DNA of 64,000 nucleotides from Wenyingzhuangia marina (GTDB lineage Bacteria; Bacteroidota; Bacteroidia; Flavobacteriales; Flavobacteriaceae): NCBI RefSeq assembly GCF_900130035.1, contig NZ_FQXQ01000001.1, positions 186,001 to 250,000 of the forward strand, read 5' to 3'. Shown piece by piece: positions 24,328 to 33,879 of this stretch (position 1 is its first letter; each line of letters starts with the position of its first letter). The notes under the pieces were generated by a model. It saw only the letters and a program-made list of their open reading frames with translations, ran no database searches and was not told where the DNA came from. The position numbers and the translations under genes were made by a program.

Positions 24328-24335
24328 TATTTTTG
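24328..24335 (+). promoter_or_regulatory. -7 element of fbaA
   Basis: TATTTTTG matches TAnnTTTG, 30 bases before the ATG. A run of seven C residues (24301-24307) lies in the spacer toward the -33 region. Confidence 0.55.
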
Positions 24336-24365
24336 TTGTGATTAATTCAATAAACTAATTATAAA

Positions 24366-25433
24366 ATGAGTTACAATATCAAACCAGGAGTTGCTACAGG
24401 AGATGCAGTTCAAGAAATTTTCAAACTAGCAAAAGAGAAACAATTTGCATTACCAGCTGTTAACGTAACAGGTAGTAACACAATTAATACAGTTTTAGAA
24501 ACTGCTAAAGAATTAAACTCACCAGTAATTATTCAATTTTCTAACGGTGGAGCTATTTTTAATGCAGGAAAAGGATTATCTAACGATGGTCAAGCTGCTG
24601 CTATTGCTGGAGCTGTTGCTGGAGCTAAACACGTACATGAATTATCTGTAGCTTATGGAGTGCCTGTAATTTTACACACAGACCACGCTGCTAAAAACTT
24701 ATTACCTTGGATTGATGGATTATTAGATGCTTCTGAAAAACACTTTGCAGAAACTGGAGCTCCATTATTCTCTTCTCACATGATTGATTTATCTGAAGAG
24801 CCTATTGAAGAAAATATCGCTATTTGTAAAGAATACTTAAAGCGTATGGACAAAATGGGTATGACTTTAGAAATTGAATTAGGTATTACAGGAGGTGAAG
24901 AAGATGGTGTTGACAACTCTAACGTTGATGAATCTAAATTATATACTCAACCTGAAGAAGTAAACTACTGTTACGAAGAATTATCTCAAGTATCACCTAG
25001 ATTTACTGTAGCTGCTGCTTTTGGAAACGTTCATGGTGTATACAAGCCAGGAAACGTAAAATTAACTCCAAAAATCTTAGACAACTCTCAGAAATTTATC
25101 GAAGAAAAACACGGATTAGATCACAACCCAATTGATTTCGTATTCCACGGAGGATCTGGTTCTTCTGTAGAAGAAATTAGAGAAGCTATTGGATATGGTG
25201 CTATTAAAATGAATATTGATACTGACTTACAGTATGCTTTTATGGAAGGAATTAGAGACTATATGGCTTCTAACGCAGACTTCTTACAATCTCAAATCGG
25301 AAACCCTACTGGAGCTGATGCACCTAACAAGAAATACTACGACCCAAGAGTTTGGTTACGTAAAGGAGAAGAAACATTAAAAACTCGTTTGAAACAAGCT
25401 TTTGCTGACTTAAACAACGTAAACACTTTATAA
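24366..25433 (+). CDS. fbaA: Class II fructose-bisphosphate aldolase
   Basis: The zinc-dependent aldolase of glycolysis and gluconeogenesis, 355 residues, full length. Visible motifs are the catalytic HTDHAAKNLLPW (Asp and zinc His near 112), the Glu-rich region ELGITGGEEDGVDN near 170-184, FGNVHGVYKPGNVKL, and the phosphate-binding HGGSGSS near 264. A single gene with its own promoter. Confidence 0.97.
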   Translation: MSYNIKPGVATGDAVQEIFKLAKEKQFALPAVNVTGSNTINTVLETAKELNSPVIIQFSNGGAIFNAGKGLSNDGQAAAIAGAVAGAKHVHELSVAYGVPVILHTDHAAKNLLPWIDGLLDASEKHFAETGAPLFSSHMIDLSEEPIEENIAICKEYLKRMDKMGMTLEIELGITGGEEDGVDNSNVDESKLYTQPEEVNYCYEELSQVSPRFTVAAAFGNVHGVYKPGNVKLTPKILDNSQKFIEEKHGLDHNPIDFVFHGGSGSSVEEIREAIGYGAIKMNIDTDLQYAFMEGIRDYMASNADFLQSQIGNPTGADAPNKKYYDPRVWLRKGEETLKTRLKQAFADLNNVNTL

Positions 25434-25536
25434 TCAACAAGATTATATTTGTTTTATCATACAGAATAGAGAAACTGATTTTATGCAGTTTCTCTATTTT
25501 TTTTAGTAAATTGCCCCTCTATTTAAATGAATAATT

Positions 25537-26409
25537 ATGACAGCTTGGTTTAAAAGAAGTGATAAAGGAATTCAAACACCTACAGAAGCAAAGAAAGATG
25601 TACCTAAAGGATTATGGTACAAAACTCCTAGCGGAAAAATCATCGATACAGATGAATTAAAAGAGAATTTATATGTAAGTCCAGAAGACGGATACCACGT
25701 AAGAATTGGTAGTAATGAATATTTTGAAATATTATTCGATAACAATAAGTACACTGAGCTAGACAAGGATTTAGCACCTGTAGATTCTTTAAATTTTGAA
25801 GACACCAAACCTTATTCTGAAAAAATTAAAGAAGCACAAAGCAAAACCAATTTAAAAGATGCTGTAAGAACAGCTGTTGGTAATTCTTATGGAAAACCAA
25901 TCGTTATAGCTGCTATGGATTTTGCTTTTATTGGTGGTTCTATGGGATCTGTAGTAGGAGAAAAAATAGCAAGAGCTATTGATTATGCTAGAGAAAACAA
26001 CACTCCTTTTTTAATGATTTCAAAATCTGGTGGAGCACGTATGCAAGAAGCTCCATTGTCTTTAATGCAAATGGTAAAAACCTCTGCCAAATTAACACAA
26101 TTGGCAGCAGCTAAAATTCCTTATATCTCTTTATGTACAGACCCTACTACAGGAGGTACTACTGCCTCTTATGCTATGTTAGGAGATATTAATATTGCTG
26201 AACCAAATGCTTTGATCGCTTTCGCGGGACCTCGTGTGGTTAGAGATACTACAGGTCAAGATTTACCAGAAGGCTTCCAACGTTCAGAATTTTTGTTAGA
26301 ACACGGTTTCTTAGATGCCATTTACGAACGTAAAAACTTAAAAAAACAAATCAACTTATATATTGATTTGATTCAAAATAACAAGATTAGAACTAAAGCA
26401 GTTATCTAA
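25537..26409 (+). CDS. accD: Acetyl-CoA carboxylase carboxyltransferase subunit beta (zinc-less form)
   Basis: AccD transfers the carboxyl group from carboxybiotin to acetyl-CoA. The 290-residue protein has the crotonase-fold core, with [50 protein letters not shown] and [12 protein letters not shown]. The N-terminal four-Cys zinc ribbon of E. coli AccD is absent: the equivalent [20 protein letters not shown] has no cysteine, as in other flavobacterial AccD. No accA is adjacent. Confidence 0.96.
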   Translation: MTAWFKRSDKGIQTPTEAKKDVPKGLWYKTPSGKIIDTDELKENLYVSPEDGYHVRIGSNEYFEILFDNNKYTELDKDLAPVDSLNFEDTKPYSEKIKEAQSKTNLKDAVRTAVGNSYGKPIVIAAMDFAFIGGSMGSVVGEKIARAIDYARENNTPFLMISKSGGARMQEAPLSLMQMVKTSAKLTQLAAAKIPYISLCTDPTTGGTTASYAMLGDINIAEPNALIAFAGPRVVRDTTGQDLPEGFQRSEFLLEHGFLDAIYERKNLKKQINLYIDLIQNNKIRTKAVI

Positions 26410-26430
26410 ATCTTTTTTACACATTATAAT

Positions 26431-26465
26431 AAAAGCCTTTCTTTAAATTAAAGAAAGGCTTTTTT
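26431..26465 (+). terminator. accD terminator
   Basis: AAAAGCCTTTCTTT pairs with AAAGAAAGGCTTTTTT, a strong stem ending in a T run just after accD. Confidence 0.85.
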
Positions 26466-26488
26466 CATCATCTACTATATATTCTTAT

Positions 26489-26546
26489 TTTATACAATAA
26501 AAAACCTCCAAAACATATAAGTATTGGAGGTTTTTTATTGTATAAA
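26489..26546. terminator. Long bidirectional terminator between accD and gltA
   Basis: Arms of more than 20 bp (around AATAAAAAACCTCCAA and TTGGAGGTTTTTTATT) enclose a 12-base loop, with A and T runs usable from both sides. It serves gltA on the minus strand. Confidence 0.85.
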
Positions 26547-26566
26547 CATCTAATCTTTAATAGATA

Positions 26567-27853
26567 TTATCTTTTCTCAATTTCTACATATGGTCTTAAT
26601 GTTTCCCCAACATACAATTGGCGAGGGCGACCAATAGGTTCTTTATTTTCTCTCATTTCTTTCCATTGAGCAATCCATCCTGGTAAACGTCCCATTGCGA
26701 ATAACACAGTAAACATTTCTACAGGAATCCCTAATGCACGATAAATAATTCCTGAGTAGAAATCTACGTTAGGATATAAATTTCTTGATTTAAAATATTC
26801 ATCATTTAATGCCGCTTCAGACAAACCTCTTGCAATATCTAACACAGGATCTTCAATCTCTAAATCTTTAAGAATTTCTTCCGCAGCAACTTTAATAATT
26901 TTTGCACGAGGATCAAAGTTCTTATATACTCTATGTCCAAATCCCATCAAACGGAAAGGATCATTTTTATCTTTGGCTTTTTCTAAATATTTTTCAAAAC
27001 CACCACCATCAGCTTTAATTTCTTCTAACATTTCAATTACCGCTTGGTTAGCCCCACCATGTAATGGACCCCATAAAGCAGAAATACCTGCAGAAATTGA
27101 AGCAAATAACCCAGCATGAGAAGATCCAACCACTCTTACTGTAGAAGTAGAACAATTTTGCTCATGATCTGCATGTAAGATTAATAATTTATCCAAAGCA
27201 TCAATAATTGTTGGATTAAACTTATACTCCTTATTTGCCTTTTTGAACATCATTTTAGCAAAGTTCTCTGTATATGTTAAATCCACATCTCCATAATCCA
27301 AAGGTTCTCCCTTCATCTTGCGCATACACCATGACACTAATACAGGGAATTTTCCCATTAAAATAACGATGGCATTATACATATCTTCTTGTGAAGCAAT
27401 ATCTACAGCTTTTGGATTAAATGCTGTTAAGGCACTTGTTAAAGAAGATAATACTCCCATTGGATGTGCATTCTTAGGAAAAGCATCCAAAATTTTGTGA
27501 ATATCTTCATCTACCATTGAATTATCTTTGATGTCCTGATCAAACTTACTCAATTGTTCAGCCGTTGGTAATTCTCCAAAAATCAGCAAATAAGAAACCT
27601 CTAAAAAAGAAGCTTTTTCTGCCAATTCTTCAATTGCATATCCTCTATATCTTAAAATTCCTTTCTCACCATCTAAAAAGGTAATAGCACTTTTACATGA
27701 ACCTGTATTTTTAAAACCTGGATCAATCGTCGTAACACCTCCTGTTGCTGCCCTAAGCTGTTTGATATCAATTGCTACTTCGTTCTCTGAACCACGCTCT
27801 AATGGAAGCTCGTACTTTTTTCCTTCTATTTCTAGTATTGCTGTGTTTGACAT
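26567..27853 (-). CDS. gltA: Citrate synthase
   Basis: The first enzyme of the TCA cycle, 428 residues, hexameric type II by length and N-terminal domain. Motifs: HADHEQNCSTSTVRVVGSS near 237-255 (catalytic His), GPLHGGANQAV near 269-279 (catalytic His) and GFGHRVYKNFDPRAKI near 309-324 (catalytic His/Asp region). Convergent with accD. A TAGATTTG -7 element (27902 to 27895) lies 42 bases upstream. Confidence 0.97.
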   Translation of the reverse strand: MSNTAILEIEGKKYELPLERGSENEVAIDIKQLRAATGGVTTIDPGFKNTGSCKSAITFLDGEKGILRYRGYAIEELAEKASFLEVSYLLIFGELPTAEQLSKFDQDIKDNSMVDEDIHKILDAFPKNAHPMGVLSSLTSALTAFNPKAVDIASQEDMYNAIVILMGKFPVLVSWCMRKMKGEPLDYGDVDLTYTENFAKMMFKKANKEYKFNPTIIDALDKLLILHADHEQNCSTSTVRVVGSSHAGLFASISAGISALWGPLHGGANQAVIEMLEEIKADGGGFEKYLEKAKDKNDPFRLMGFGHRVYKNFDPRAKIIKVAAEEILKDLEIEDPVLDIARGLSEAALNDEYFKSRNLYPNVDFYSGIIYRALGIPVEMFTVLFAMGRLPGWIAQWKEMRENKEPIGRPRQLYVGETLRPYVEIEKR

Positions 27854-28208
27854 ATAAAATTTAATATTTCCTTAATATTTTTATTTGAGATTCACAAATC
27901 TACAAATAAATCCCTTTTTTTAAAAGATATAACTACTTAATTATACTACGTAAAAATACTTAGTTTAACAAAACTGTTCTTTTCTTTACAATATATAACA
28001 ACTATTTCACTTTTTAATAAATTAAATAAAGAGATTATAAACAGGTTAACATCATTATTTAAAAAATACAAAAAACTGATTTACAGTGTTTTAAAAAATA
28101 TACATCCAACTGAACAACGTAAGTTTTTTAGGATTTTTTTTTTATCCTTAATTACTATTCTAATTTTGTGTGTTCATTGAGAAAATTTCGAAATAAAGAC
28201 CTTTAAAA
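27854..28208. other. Divergent AT-rich promoter region between gltA and ilvD
   Basis: No gene was found. It contains a TAGATTTG element for gltA (27895-27902, minus) and a TAATTTTG element for ilvD (28161-28168, plus). An AGGAT-T10-ATCCT mini-hairpin lies at about 28132-28148. I saw no T-box or Ile/Val-rich leader peptide. Confidence 0.5.
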
Positions 28209-29888
28209 ATGGCATTAAATAAACACAGTAAAAGACTTACCCAAGATCCATCTCAACCTGCTTCACAAGCAATGTTGTATGCAGTAGGATTAACAGATGA
28301 AGACATGAACAAACCTCAAATTGGTATCGCAAGTACTGGTTATGATGGAAACCCATGTAACATGCATTTGAACAACTTAGCTCAAGAAATTAAGAAATAT
28401 ACAAATCTTAACGATCAAGTTGGATTGACTTTTAACACTATTGGTGTGAGTGATGGTATTTCAATGGGAACTTCTGGAATGAATTATTCATTGGCATCAA
28501 GAGATATTATTGCAGATTCTATGGAAACTGTCGTAAACGCTCAAAGCTATGATGGTTTGGTAGGAGTTGTTGGTTGTGATAAAAATATGCCAGGAGCTAT
28601 TATTGCGATGTTACGTTTAAATCGCCCTTCTTTAATGGTTTACGGAGGAAGTATTGCTTCAGGAAAATACAAAGGACGTAAATTAAATATCGTTTCTGCT
28701 TTTGAAGCTTTAGGGCAAAAAGTAGCGGGTGAAATTGACGAAACAGAATATAGAGAAATTATTAAATCTGCTATTCCAGGAGCTGGTGCTTGTGGAGGTA
28801 TGTACACTGCTAATACCATGGCATCTTCTATAGAATGTATGGGAATGGCATTGCCATACAACTCATCAATTCCTGCAGAAAACCCTAATAAATTATCAGA
28901 AGCTGAGCGCACCGCAAAAGCCATGAAAAACTTATTAGAGTTAGACTTAAAACCAAAAGATATTGTTACTAAAAAATCAATAGAAAACGCTGTTGCATTG
29001 GTAAATGCATTAGGGGGATCTACCAATGCAGTATTACACTATTTAGCCATTGCTTATGCTGGTGATATTGAATTTACTTTGGAAGATTTCCAAAGAGTAT
29101 CTGACAGAACTCCATTAATTGCAGATTTAAAACCATCAGGTAAATATTTAATGGAAGACGTACACGGTATTGGTGGTACTCCAGCCATTATGAAATATTT
29201 ATTAGAGAAAGGATATTTACATGGTGACTGTATGACTATTACAGGAAAAACTTTGGCTGAAAACTTAGCTGATGTTGAAGCTATGGAGTTTGAAGATCAA
29301 GATGTGATTCATCCTACAGACAAGGCTTTAAAATCATCAGGTAACTTACAAATATTATATGGAAACCTTGCTGAAAAAGGTGCCGTAGCAAAAATATCTG
29401 GAAACGAAGGATTGAAGTTTGAAGGAAGAGCTGTTGTTTACGATGGTGAACAAGCTGCCAATACTGGTATTTCAAATGGAGAAGTTAATAGAGGAGACGT
29501 CGTCGTTATTCGTTATGTTGGACCTAAAGGTGGACCTGGAATGCCAGAGATGCTAAAACCAACATCATTAATTATGGGAGCCGGTTTAGGTAAATCAGTT
29601 GCTTTAATTACTGACGGACGTTTTTCTGGTGGAACTCACGGGTTTGTGGTAGGTCACATAACGCCCGAAGCACAAGACGGTGGATTAATTGGATTGGTAG
29701 AAACGGGAGATACCATAACCATTAGCGCAGAGGACAATTCTATCACTTTACAAGTTTCAGATGAAGAAATTGCCACTCGTAAAGCAAAATGGATCCAACC
29801 ACCTTTAAAACACAGTAAAGGAATTTTATTCAAGTACGCAAGATCAGTAGCTTCTGCTTCTGAAGGATGTGTAACTGATAAATATTAA
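28209..29888 (+). CDS. ilvD: Dihydroxy-acid dehydratase
   Basis: Dehydrates dihydroxy acids in valine and isoleucine synthesis. The 559 residues have the Fe-S ligand cysteines in [11 protein letters not shown] (about 55), VGCDKNMPG (about 124) and [17 protein letters not shown] (about 196). The C-terminal swivel domain has [22 protein letters not shown]. First gene of the ilvD-B-N-C-A block. The gap to ilvB holds a large hairpin (29901-29946). Confidence 0.97.
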   Translation: MALNKHSKRLTQDPSQPASQAMLYAVGLTDEDMNKPQIGIASTGYDGNPCNMHLNNLAQEIKKYTNLNDQVGLTFNTIGVSDGISMGTSGMNYSLASRDIIADSMETVVNAQSYDGLVGVVGCDKNMPGAIIAMLRLNRPSLMVYGGSIASGKYKGRKLNIVSAFEALGQKVAGEIDETEYREIIKSAIPGAGACGGMYTANTMASSIECMGMALPYNSSIPAENPNKLSEAERTAKAMKNLLELDLKPKDIVTKKSIENAVALVNALGGSTNAVLHYLAIAYAGDIEFTLEDFQRVSDRTPLIADLKPSGKYLMEDVHGIGGTPAIMKYLLEKGYLHGDCMTITGKTLAENLADVEAMEFEDQDVIHPTDKALKSSGNLQILYGNLAEKGAVAKISGNEGLKFEGRAVVYDGEQAANTGISNGEVNRGDVVVIRYVGPKGGPGMPEMLKPTSLIMGAGLGKSVALITDGRFSGGTHGFVVGHITPEAQDGGLIGLVETGDTITISAEDNSITLQVSDEEIATRKAKWIQPPLKHSKGILFKYARSVASASEGCVTDKY

Positions 29889-29900
29889 ATTTTAGTACGC

Positions 29901-29946
29901 AGTACTAAGTACAAAGTAAACAGTTTTATGCTTTGTACTTAATACT
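29901..29946. repeat. Large hairpin between ilvD and ilvB
   Basis: AGTACTAAGTACAAAG (29901-29916) pairs with CTTTGTACTTAATACT (29931-29946), 15 of 16 positions, with a 14-base loop. Further TACTTTGTACTTTATACT units follow. It may be a dispersed repeat or an mRNA processing/attenuation hairpin. Confidence 0.6.
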
Positions 29947-29969
29947 TTGTACTTTATACTACACGAAGT

Positions 29970-31670
29970 ATGAAAAAAACAGAAAAAATCATAGGAGCCG
30001 AAGCAGTAGTAAGATGTCTTATTGCAGAAGGTGTTGATGTTGCATATGGATACCCAGGAGGAGCCATTATGCCCATTTACGATGAACTATATAAATACCA
30101 AGACCAATTACATCATGTATTAACTAGACATGAACAAGGTGCTGCACATGCAGCGCAAGGTTATGCTAGAACTTCGGGTAGAGTTGGTGTTGCCTTGGCT
30201 ACGTCAGGACCTGGAGCTACCAACTTAATTACAGGAATTGCAGATGCTCAAATAGACTCTACTCCAATGGTATGTATTACCGGACAAGTAGCCTCACATT
30301 TATTAGGTACCGATGCATTTCAAGAAACAGATGTCATTAGTATTTCATCTCCTATTACTAAATGGAACTGTCAAGTAACCAAATCAGAAGATATTCCTGC
30401 TGCCATTGCCAAAGCATTTTATATTGCTAAATCTGGTAGACCAGGACCTGTATTAATTGACATTACCAAAGATGCACAACAAGGGGTACTTGATTACAAT
30501 GGCTACGAAAAATGCTCACATGTAAGAAGCTACAAACCTGTTCCAGAAACCAACATTGAAAAAGTAAAAGAAGCTGCTGAAATTATCAACGCTGCTAAAA
30601 AACCAATGATTATTTTTGGTCAAGGAGTTATTTTAGGAAGCGCTGAAGCTGAATTGAAAGCATTTGTTGAAAAATCTGGAATTCCATCAGCATGGACGGT
30701 TTTAGGATTGTCTGCAATGCCTACTAACCATCCTTTAAATGTAGGTATGGTTGGAATGCATGGAAACTATGGTCCTAATAAATTAACCAATGAATGCGAC
30801 GTGTTAATTGCTATTGGAATGCGTTTTGATGACCGTGTTACTGGAAAATTAGATGTATACGCTAAGCAAGCAAAGGTCATTCATTTTGATATTGATCCTG
30901 CCGAAATTGATAAGAATGTAAAAACTGATGTTGCTGTTATAGGTGATGCTAAAGATACTTTGGCTAAAGTTTTAGAATATACAAATCAAAAAGATCATTC
31001 AGCTTGGTTAAATGAGTTCAGAGCTTTTGATAAAATAGAATACGAAAAAGTTATTGACAGTCAATTAAATCCTACCAAAGAAGGATTAACTATGGGGGAA
31101 GTATTACAAGGAGTTAACAAAGCAGCAAAAGACAATGCTGTAATTGTTTCTGATGTAGGACAACACCAAATGATGGCAGTTCGTTACGCTAACTTTACCA
31201 ACACTAGAAGTAATGTAACTTCTGGTGGTTTAGGTACTATGGGATTTGCTTTACCAGCGGCTATTGGTGCAAAAATGGGAGCTCCAGCTAGAGATGTTGT
31301 TGCTATTATTGGCGATGGAGGTTTCCAAATGACTTGTCAAGAATTAGGTACTATTTTACAAACAGGAACTGCTGTTAAAATTGTAGTCTTGAATAATGAA
31401 TTCTTAGGAATGGTACGTCAGTGGCAACAATTATTTTTTGACAAACGTTATGCTTCTACAGAAATGATTAATCCTGACTTTATTAAGTTGGCTGAAGCTT
31501 ATAGCATTCCTGCTAAAAAAGTAACCCAACGTGAAAACTTACAAGCTGCGATAGACGAAATGATTGCTTGCGAAACTTCATACTTCTTGGAAGTAATGGT
31601 AGAAAAAGAAGACAATGTATTTCCAATGGTACCTACAGGTGCTAGTGTATCAGATGTAAGATTAAGCTAG
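29970..31670 (+). CDS. ilvB: Acetolactate synthase large subunit
   Basis: A thiamine-diphosphate enzyme making acetolactate or acetohydroxybutyrate. The 566 residues have the catalytic Glu in RHEQGAAHAAQGYAR (about 47), the FAD-binding middle domain, and the ThDP motif GDGGFQMTCQELGT...LNNEFLGM (about 445-480). It precedes ilvN by 12 bases. Confidence 0.97.
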   Translation: MKKTEKIIGAEAVVRCLIAEGVDVAYGYPGGAIMPIYDELYKYQDQLHHVLTRHEQGAAHAAQGYARTSGRVGVALATSGPGATNLITGIADAQIDSTPMVCITGQVASHLLGTDAFQETDVISISSPITKWNCQVTKSEDIPAAIAKAFYIAKSGRPGPVLIDITKDAQQGVLDYNGYEKCSHVRSYKPVPETNIEKVKEAAEIINAAKKPMIIFGQGVILGSAEAELKAFVEKSGIPSAWTVLGLSAMPTNHPLNVGMVGMHGNYGPNKLTNECDVLIAIGMRFDDRVTGKLDVYAKQAKVIHFDIDPAEIDKNVKTDVAVIGDAKDTLAKVLEYTNQKDHSAWLNEFRAFDKIEYEKVIDSQLNPTKEGLTMGEVLQGVNKAAKDNAVIVSDVGQHQMMAVRYANFTNTRSNVTSGGLGTMGFALPAAIGAKMGAPARDVVAIIGDGGFQMTCQELGTILQTGTAVKIVVLNNEFLGMVRQWQQLFFDKRYASTEMINPDFIKLAEAYSIPAKKVTQRENLQAAIDEMIACETSYFLEVMVEKEDNVFPMVPTGASVSDVRLS

Positions 31671-31682
31671 AAAACAAAAGAC

Positions 31683-32207
31683 ATGGAAAAAAAATTATAT
31701 ACCATATCCGTTTATTCTGAAAACAACTTAGGCTTGTTAAACAGAATCTCTACCATTTTTGTTAAAAGACATATAAACATAGAAAGCTTAACCGTTTCTG
31801 CTTCAGAAATTGAAAATGTATCTAGATTTATTGTTGTTGTTAACATGACTGAAGAAGCGGTAAAGAAAATTATTGGTCAGTTAGAAAAGCAAGTAGAAGT
31901 AATACAAGCTTATTATCATACTGATGATGAAATTATATTTACTGAGACTGCAATGTTTAAATTTAAATCTGATTTGCTGTTTGAAAATCCACAAATTCAA
32001 AACATCATCAAAGAGAGCAATATGAATATTGTAACTGTTAATAGAAACTTCTTTGTTGTTGAAAAAGCAGGCAGAAGACATGAAATAGATGCTATATATG
32101 AATCTTTTAAACCTTTTGGGATTGCTCAATTTGTTCGTTCAGGTAGAGTAGCCATTTCAAAAGAAGCTATGAATATTCGTAAATTTTTAGGAGAGATAGT
32201 TCAATAG
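31683..32207 (+). CDS. ilvN: Acetolactate synthase small (regulatory) subunit
   Basis: A 174-residue ACT-domain regulator that activates IlvB and confers valine feedback inhibition. The N-terminal ACT domain shows ISVYSENNLGLLNRISTIFV and RRHINIESL-like spacing (here KRHINIESLTVSASE). The C-terminal part (RSGRVAISKEAMNIRKFLGE) is typical. It directly follows ilvB. Confidence 0.95.
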   Translation: MEKKLYTISVYSENNLGLLNRISTIFVKRHINIESLTVSASEIENVSRFIVVVNMTEEAVKKIIGQLEKQVEVIQAYYHTDDEIIFTETAMFKFKSDLLFENPQIQNIIKESNMNIVTVNRNFFVVEKAGRRHEIDAIYESFKPFGIAQFVRSGRVAISKEAMNIRKFLGEIVQ

Positions 32208-32241
32208 AATTCCCTAAATTTGGCAACGCAATAAAAAATAT

Positions 32242-32280
32242 TGAGCTTGATGGTTTTTAATTCCATCAAGCTCATTTTTA
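32242..32280 (+). terminator. Hairpin terminator between ilvN and ilvC
   Basis: TGAGCTTGATGG (32242-32253) and CCATCAAGCTCA (32263-32274) form a perfect 12-bp stem followed by TTTTTA. It may end part of the ilvDBN transcript and tune ilvC. Confidence 0.75.
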
Positions 32281-32322
32281 GCAAAATAACAAATAAACAA
32301 TTAGAATAAAAATAAAAGCAAA

Positions 32323-33798
32323 ATGGCAAATTATTTTAACACACTTTCTTTAAGAGAGCAATTAGAGCAATTAGGACAGTGTGAATTTATGGACAGAAGC
32401 GAATTCAACAATGGTGTTGAAGCGTTAAAAGGTAAGAAAATTGTAATCATTGGATGTGGTGCACAAGGATTAAACCAAGGATTAAACATGCGTGATTCTG
32501 GATTAGATGTATCTTACACTTTAAGAGGAGCTGCTATTGAAGAAAAAAGACAATCTTACCTTAATGCTACTGAAAATAACTTTGCTGTAGGTACTTATGA
32601 GGAAATGATTCCTACTGCTGATTTACTAATCAACTTGACTCCAGACAAACAACATACTGCTGTTGTTACTGCTGTGATGCCATTGATGAAAAAAGGAGCT
32701 ACATTATCTTACTCTCACGGTTTTAACATCGTAGAAGAAGGAATGCAAATCCGTAAAGATATTACTGTAATTATGGTGGCACCTAAGTCTCCAGGATCTG
32801 AGGTTCGTGAAGAATTTAAAAGAGGATTTGGAGTACCTACTTTAATTGCTGTACACCCTGAAAACGATCCAGAAGGAAAAGGATGGGATTATGCTAAAGC
32901 TTATGCTGTTGGTACAGGAGGACACACTGCAGGTGTATTAAAATCTTCTTTTGTTGCCGAAGTAAAGTCTGATTTAATGGGAGAGCAAACAATCTTATGT
33001 GGATTGTTACAAACTGGATCTATCTTATGTTTTGACAAAATGGTAGCTGAAGGAATTGATGCAGGATATGCTTCTAAATTAATCCAATATGGATGGGAAA
33101 CTATTACTGAAGGTTTAAAATACGGTGGTATTACCAACATGATGGATAGATTATCTAATCCAGCTAAGATTGAAGCTTTTAAAGTTTCTGAAGAGTTAAA
33201 AGATATTATGAGACCATTGTTCCAAAAGCATATGGATGATATCATCTCTGGTGAATTTTCTTCTACTATGATGGCTGACTGGGCTAATGATGATATTAAC
33301 TTATTAACTTGGCGTGCTGAAACTGGAGAAACTAACTTTGAAAAAACTCCTGCTGGAGATTTCCAAATTTCTGAGCAAGAATACTACGACAACGGTACCT
33401 TAATGGTTGCTATGGTAAAAGCTGGTGTTGAATTGGCTTTCGAAGCAATGGTTGACTCTGGAATTGTTGAAGAATCTGCTTACTACGAATCTTTACACGA
33501 AACTCCATTAATTGCAAACACAATTGCTCGTAAAAAATTATTTGAAATGAACCGTGTAATTTCTGATACTGCAGAGTACGGATGTTACTTATTTGACCAC
33601 GCTTGTAAGCCTTTAATTGCTGAGTACGTTAAAAACGCACCTAGTAACTTAATTGGTAAGCCATTCTCTACAGGAAGCAATGGTGTTGACAACGCAGAAT
33701 TAATTGCTGTAAACAAAGCTATTCGTGAACACGAAGTTGAGTATATTGGTGAAGAATTACGTGAGTCTATGACGGCAATGAAAAAAATCGTATCATAA
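32323..33798 (+). CDS. ilvC: Ketol-acid reductoisomerase, class II
   Basis: Reductive isomerisation step of branched-chain amino acid synthesis. The 491 residues make it the long class II (E. coli-like) form with a duplicated C-terminal helical domain. The NADPH-binding Rossmann motif [19 protein letters not shown] lies near residues 43-61, with [20 protein letters not shown] near 150-169. Base use is smooth and highly biased to preferred codons, in line with strong expression. Confidence 0.96.
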   Translation: MANYFNTLSLREQLEQLGQCEFMDRSEFNNGVEALKGKKIVIIGCGAQGLNQGLNMRDSGLDVSYTLRGAAIEEKRQSYLNATENNFAVGTYEEMIPTADLLINLTPDKQHTAVVTAVMPLMKKGATLSYSHGFNIVEEGMQIRKDITVIMVAPKSPGSEVREEFKRGFGVPTLIAVHPENDPEGKGWDYAKAYAVGTGGHTAGVLKSSFVAEVKSDLMGEQTILCGLLQTGSILCFDKMVAEGIDAGYASKLIQYGWETITEGLKYGGITNMMDRLSNPAKIEAFKVSEELKDIMRPLFQKHMDDIISGEFSSTMMADWANDDINLLTWRAETGETNFEKTPAGDFQISEQEYYDNGTLMVAMVKAGVELAFEAMVDSGIVEESAYYESLHETPLIANTIARKKLFEMNRVISDTAEYGCYLFDHACKPLIAEYVKNAPSNLIGKPFSTGSNGVDNAELIAVNKAIREHEVEYIGEELRESMTAMKKIVS

Positions 33799-33820
33799 TT
33801 ACGATCTTTTAATATTACAG

Positions 33821-33848
33821 AAAGCCGTTGCAAATGCAACGGCTTTTT
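33821..33848 (+). terminator. ilvC terminator
   Basis: AAAGCCGTTGCA-aa-TGCAACGGCTTT followed by a T run, 22 bases after ilvC. It separates ilvC from ilvA, which may need its own promoter. Confidence 0.85.
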
Positions 33849-33879
33849 TTATTTTTATCAAAGCAAACAATTCAACTAT

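Noticed and set aside
27854-28208. T-box or leader-peptide attenuator for ilvD
   Set aside because: No T-box core sequence, no Ile/Val/Leu-rich short frame and no terminator/antiterminator pair were visible.
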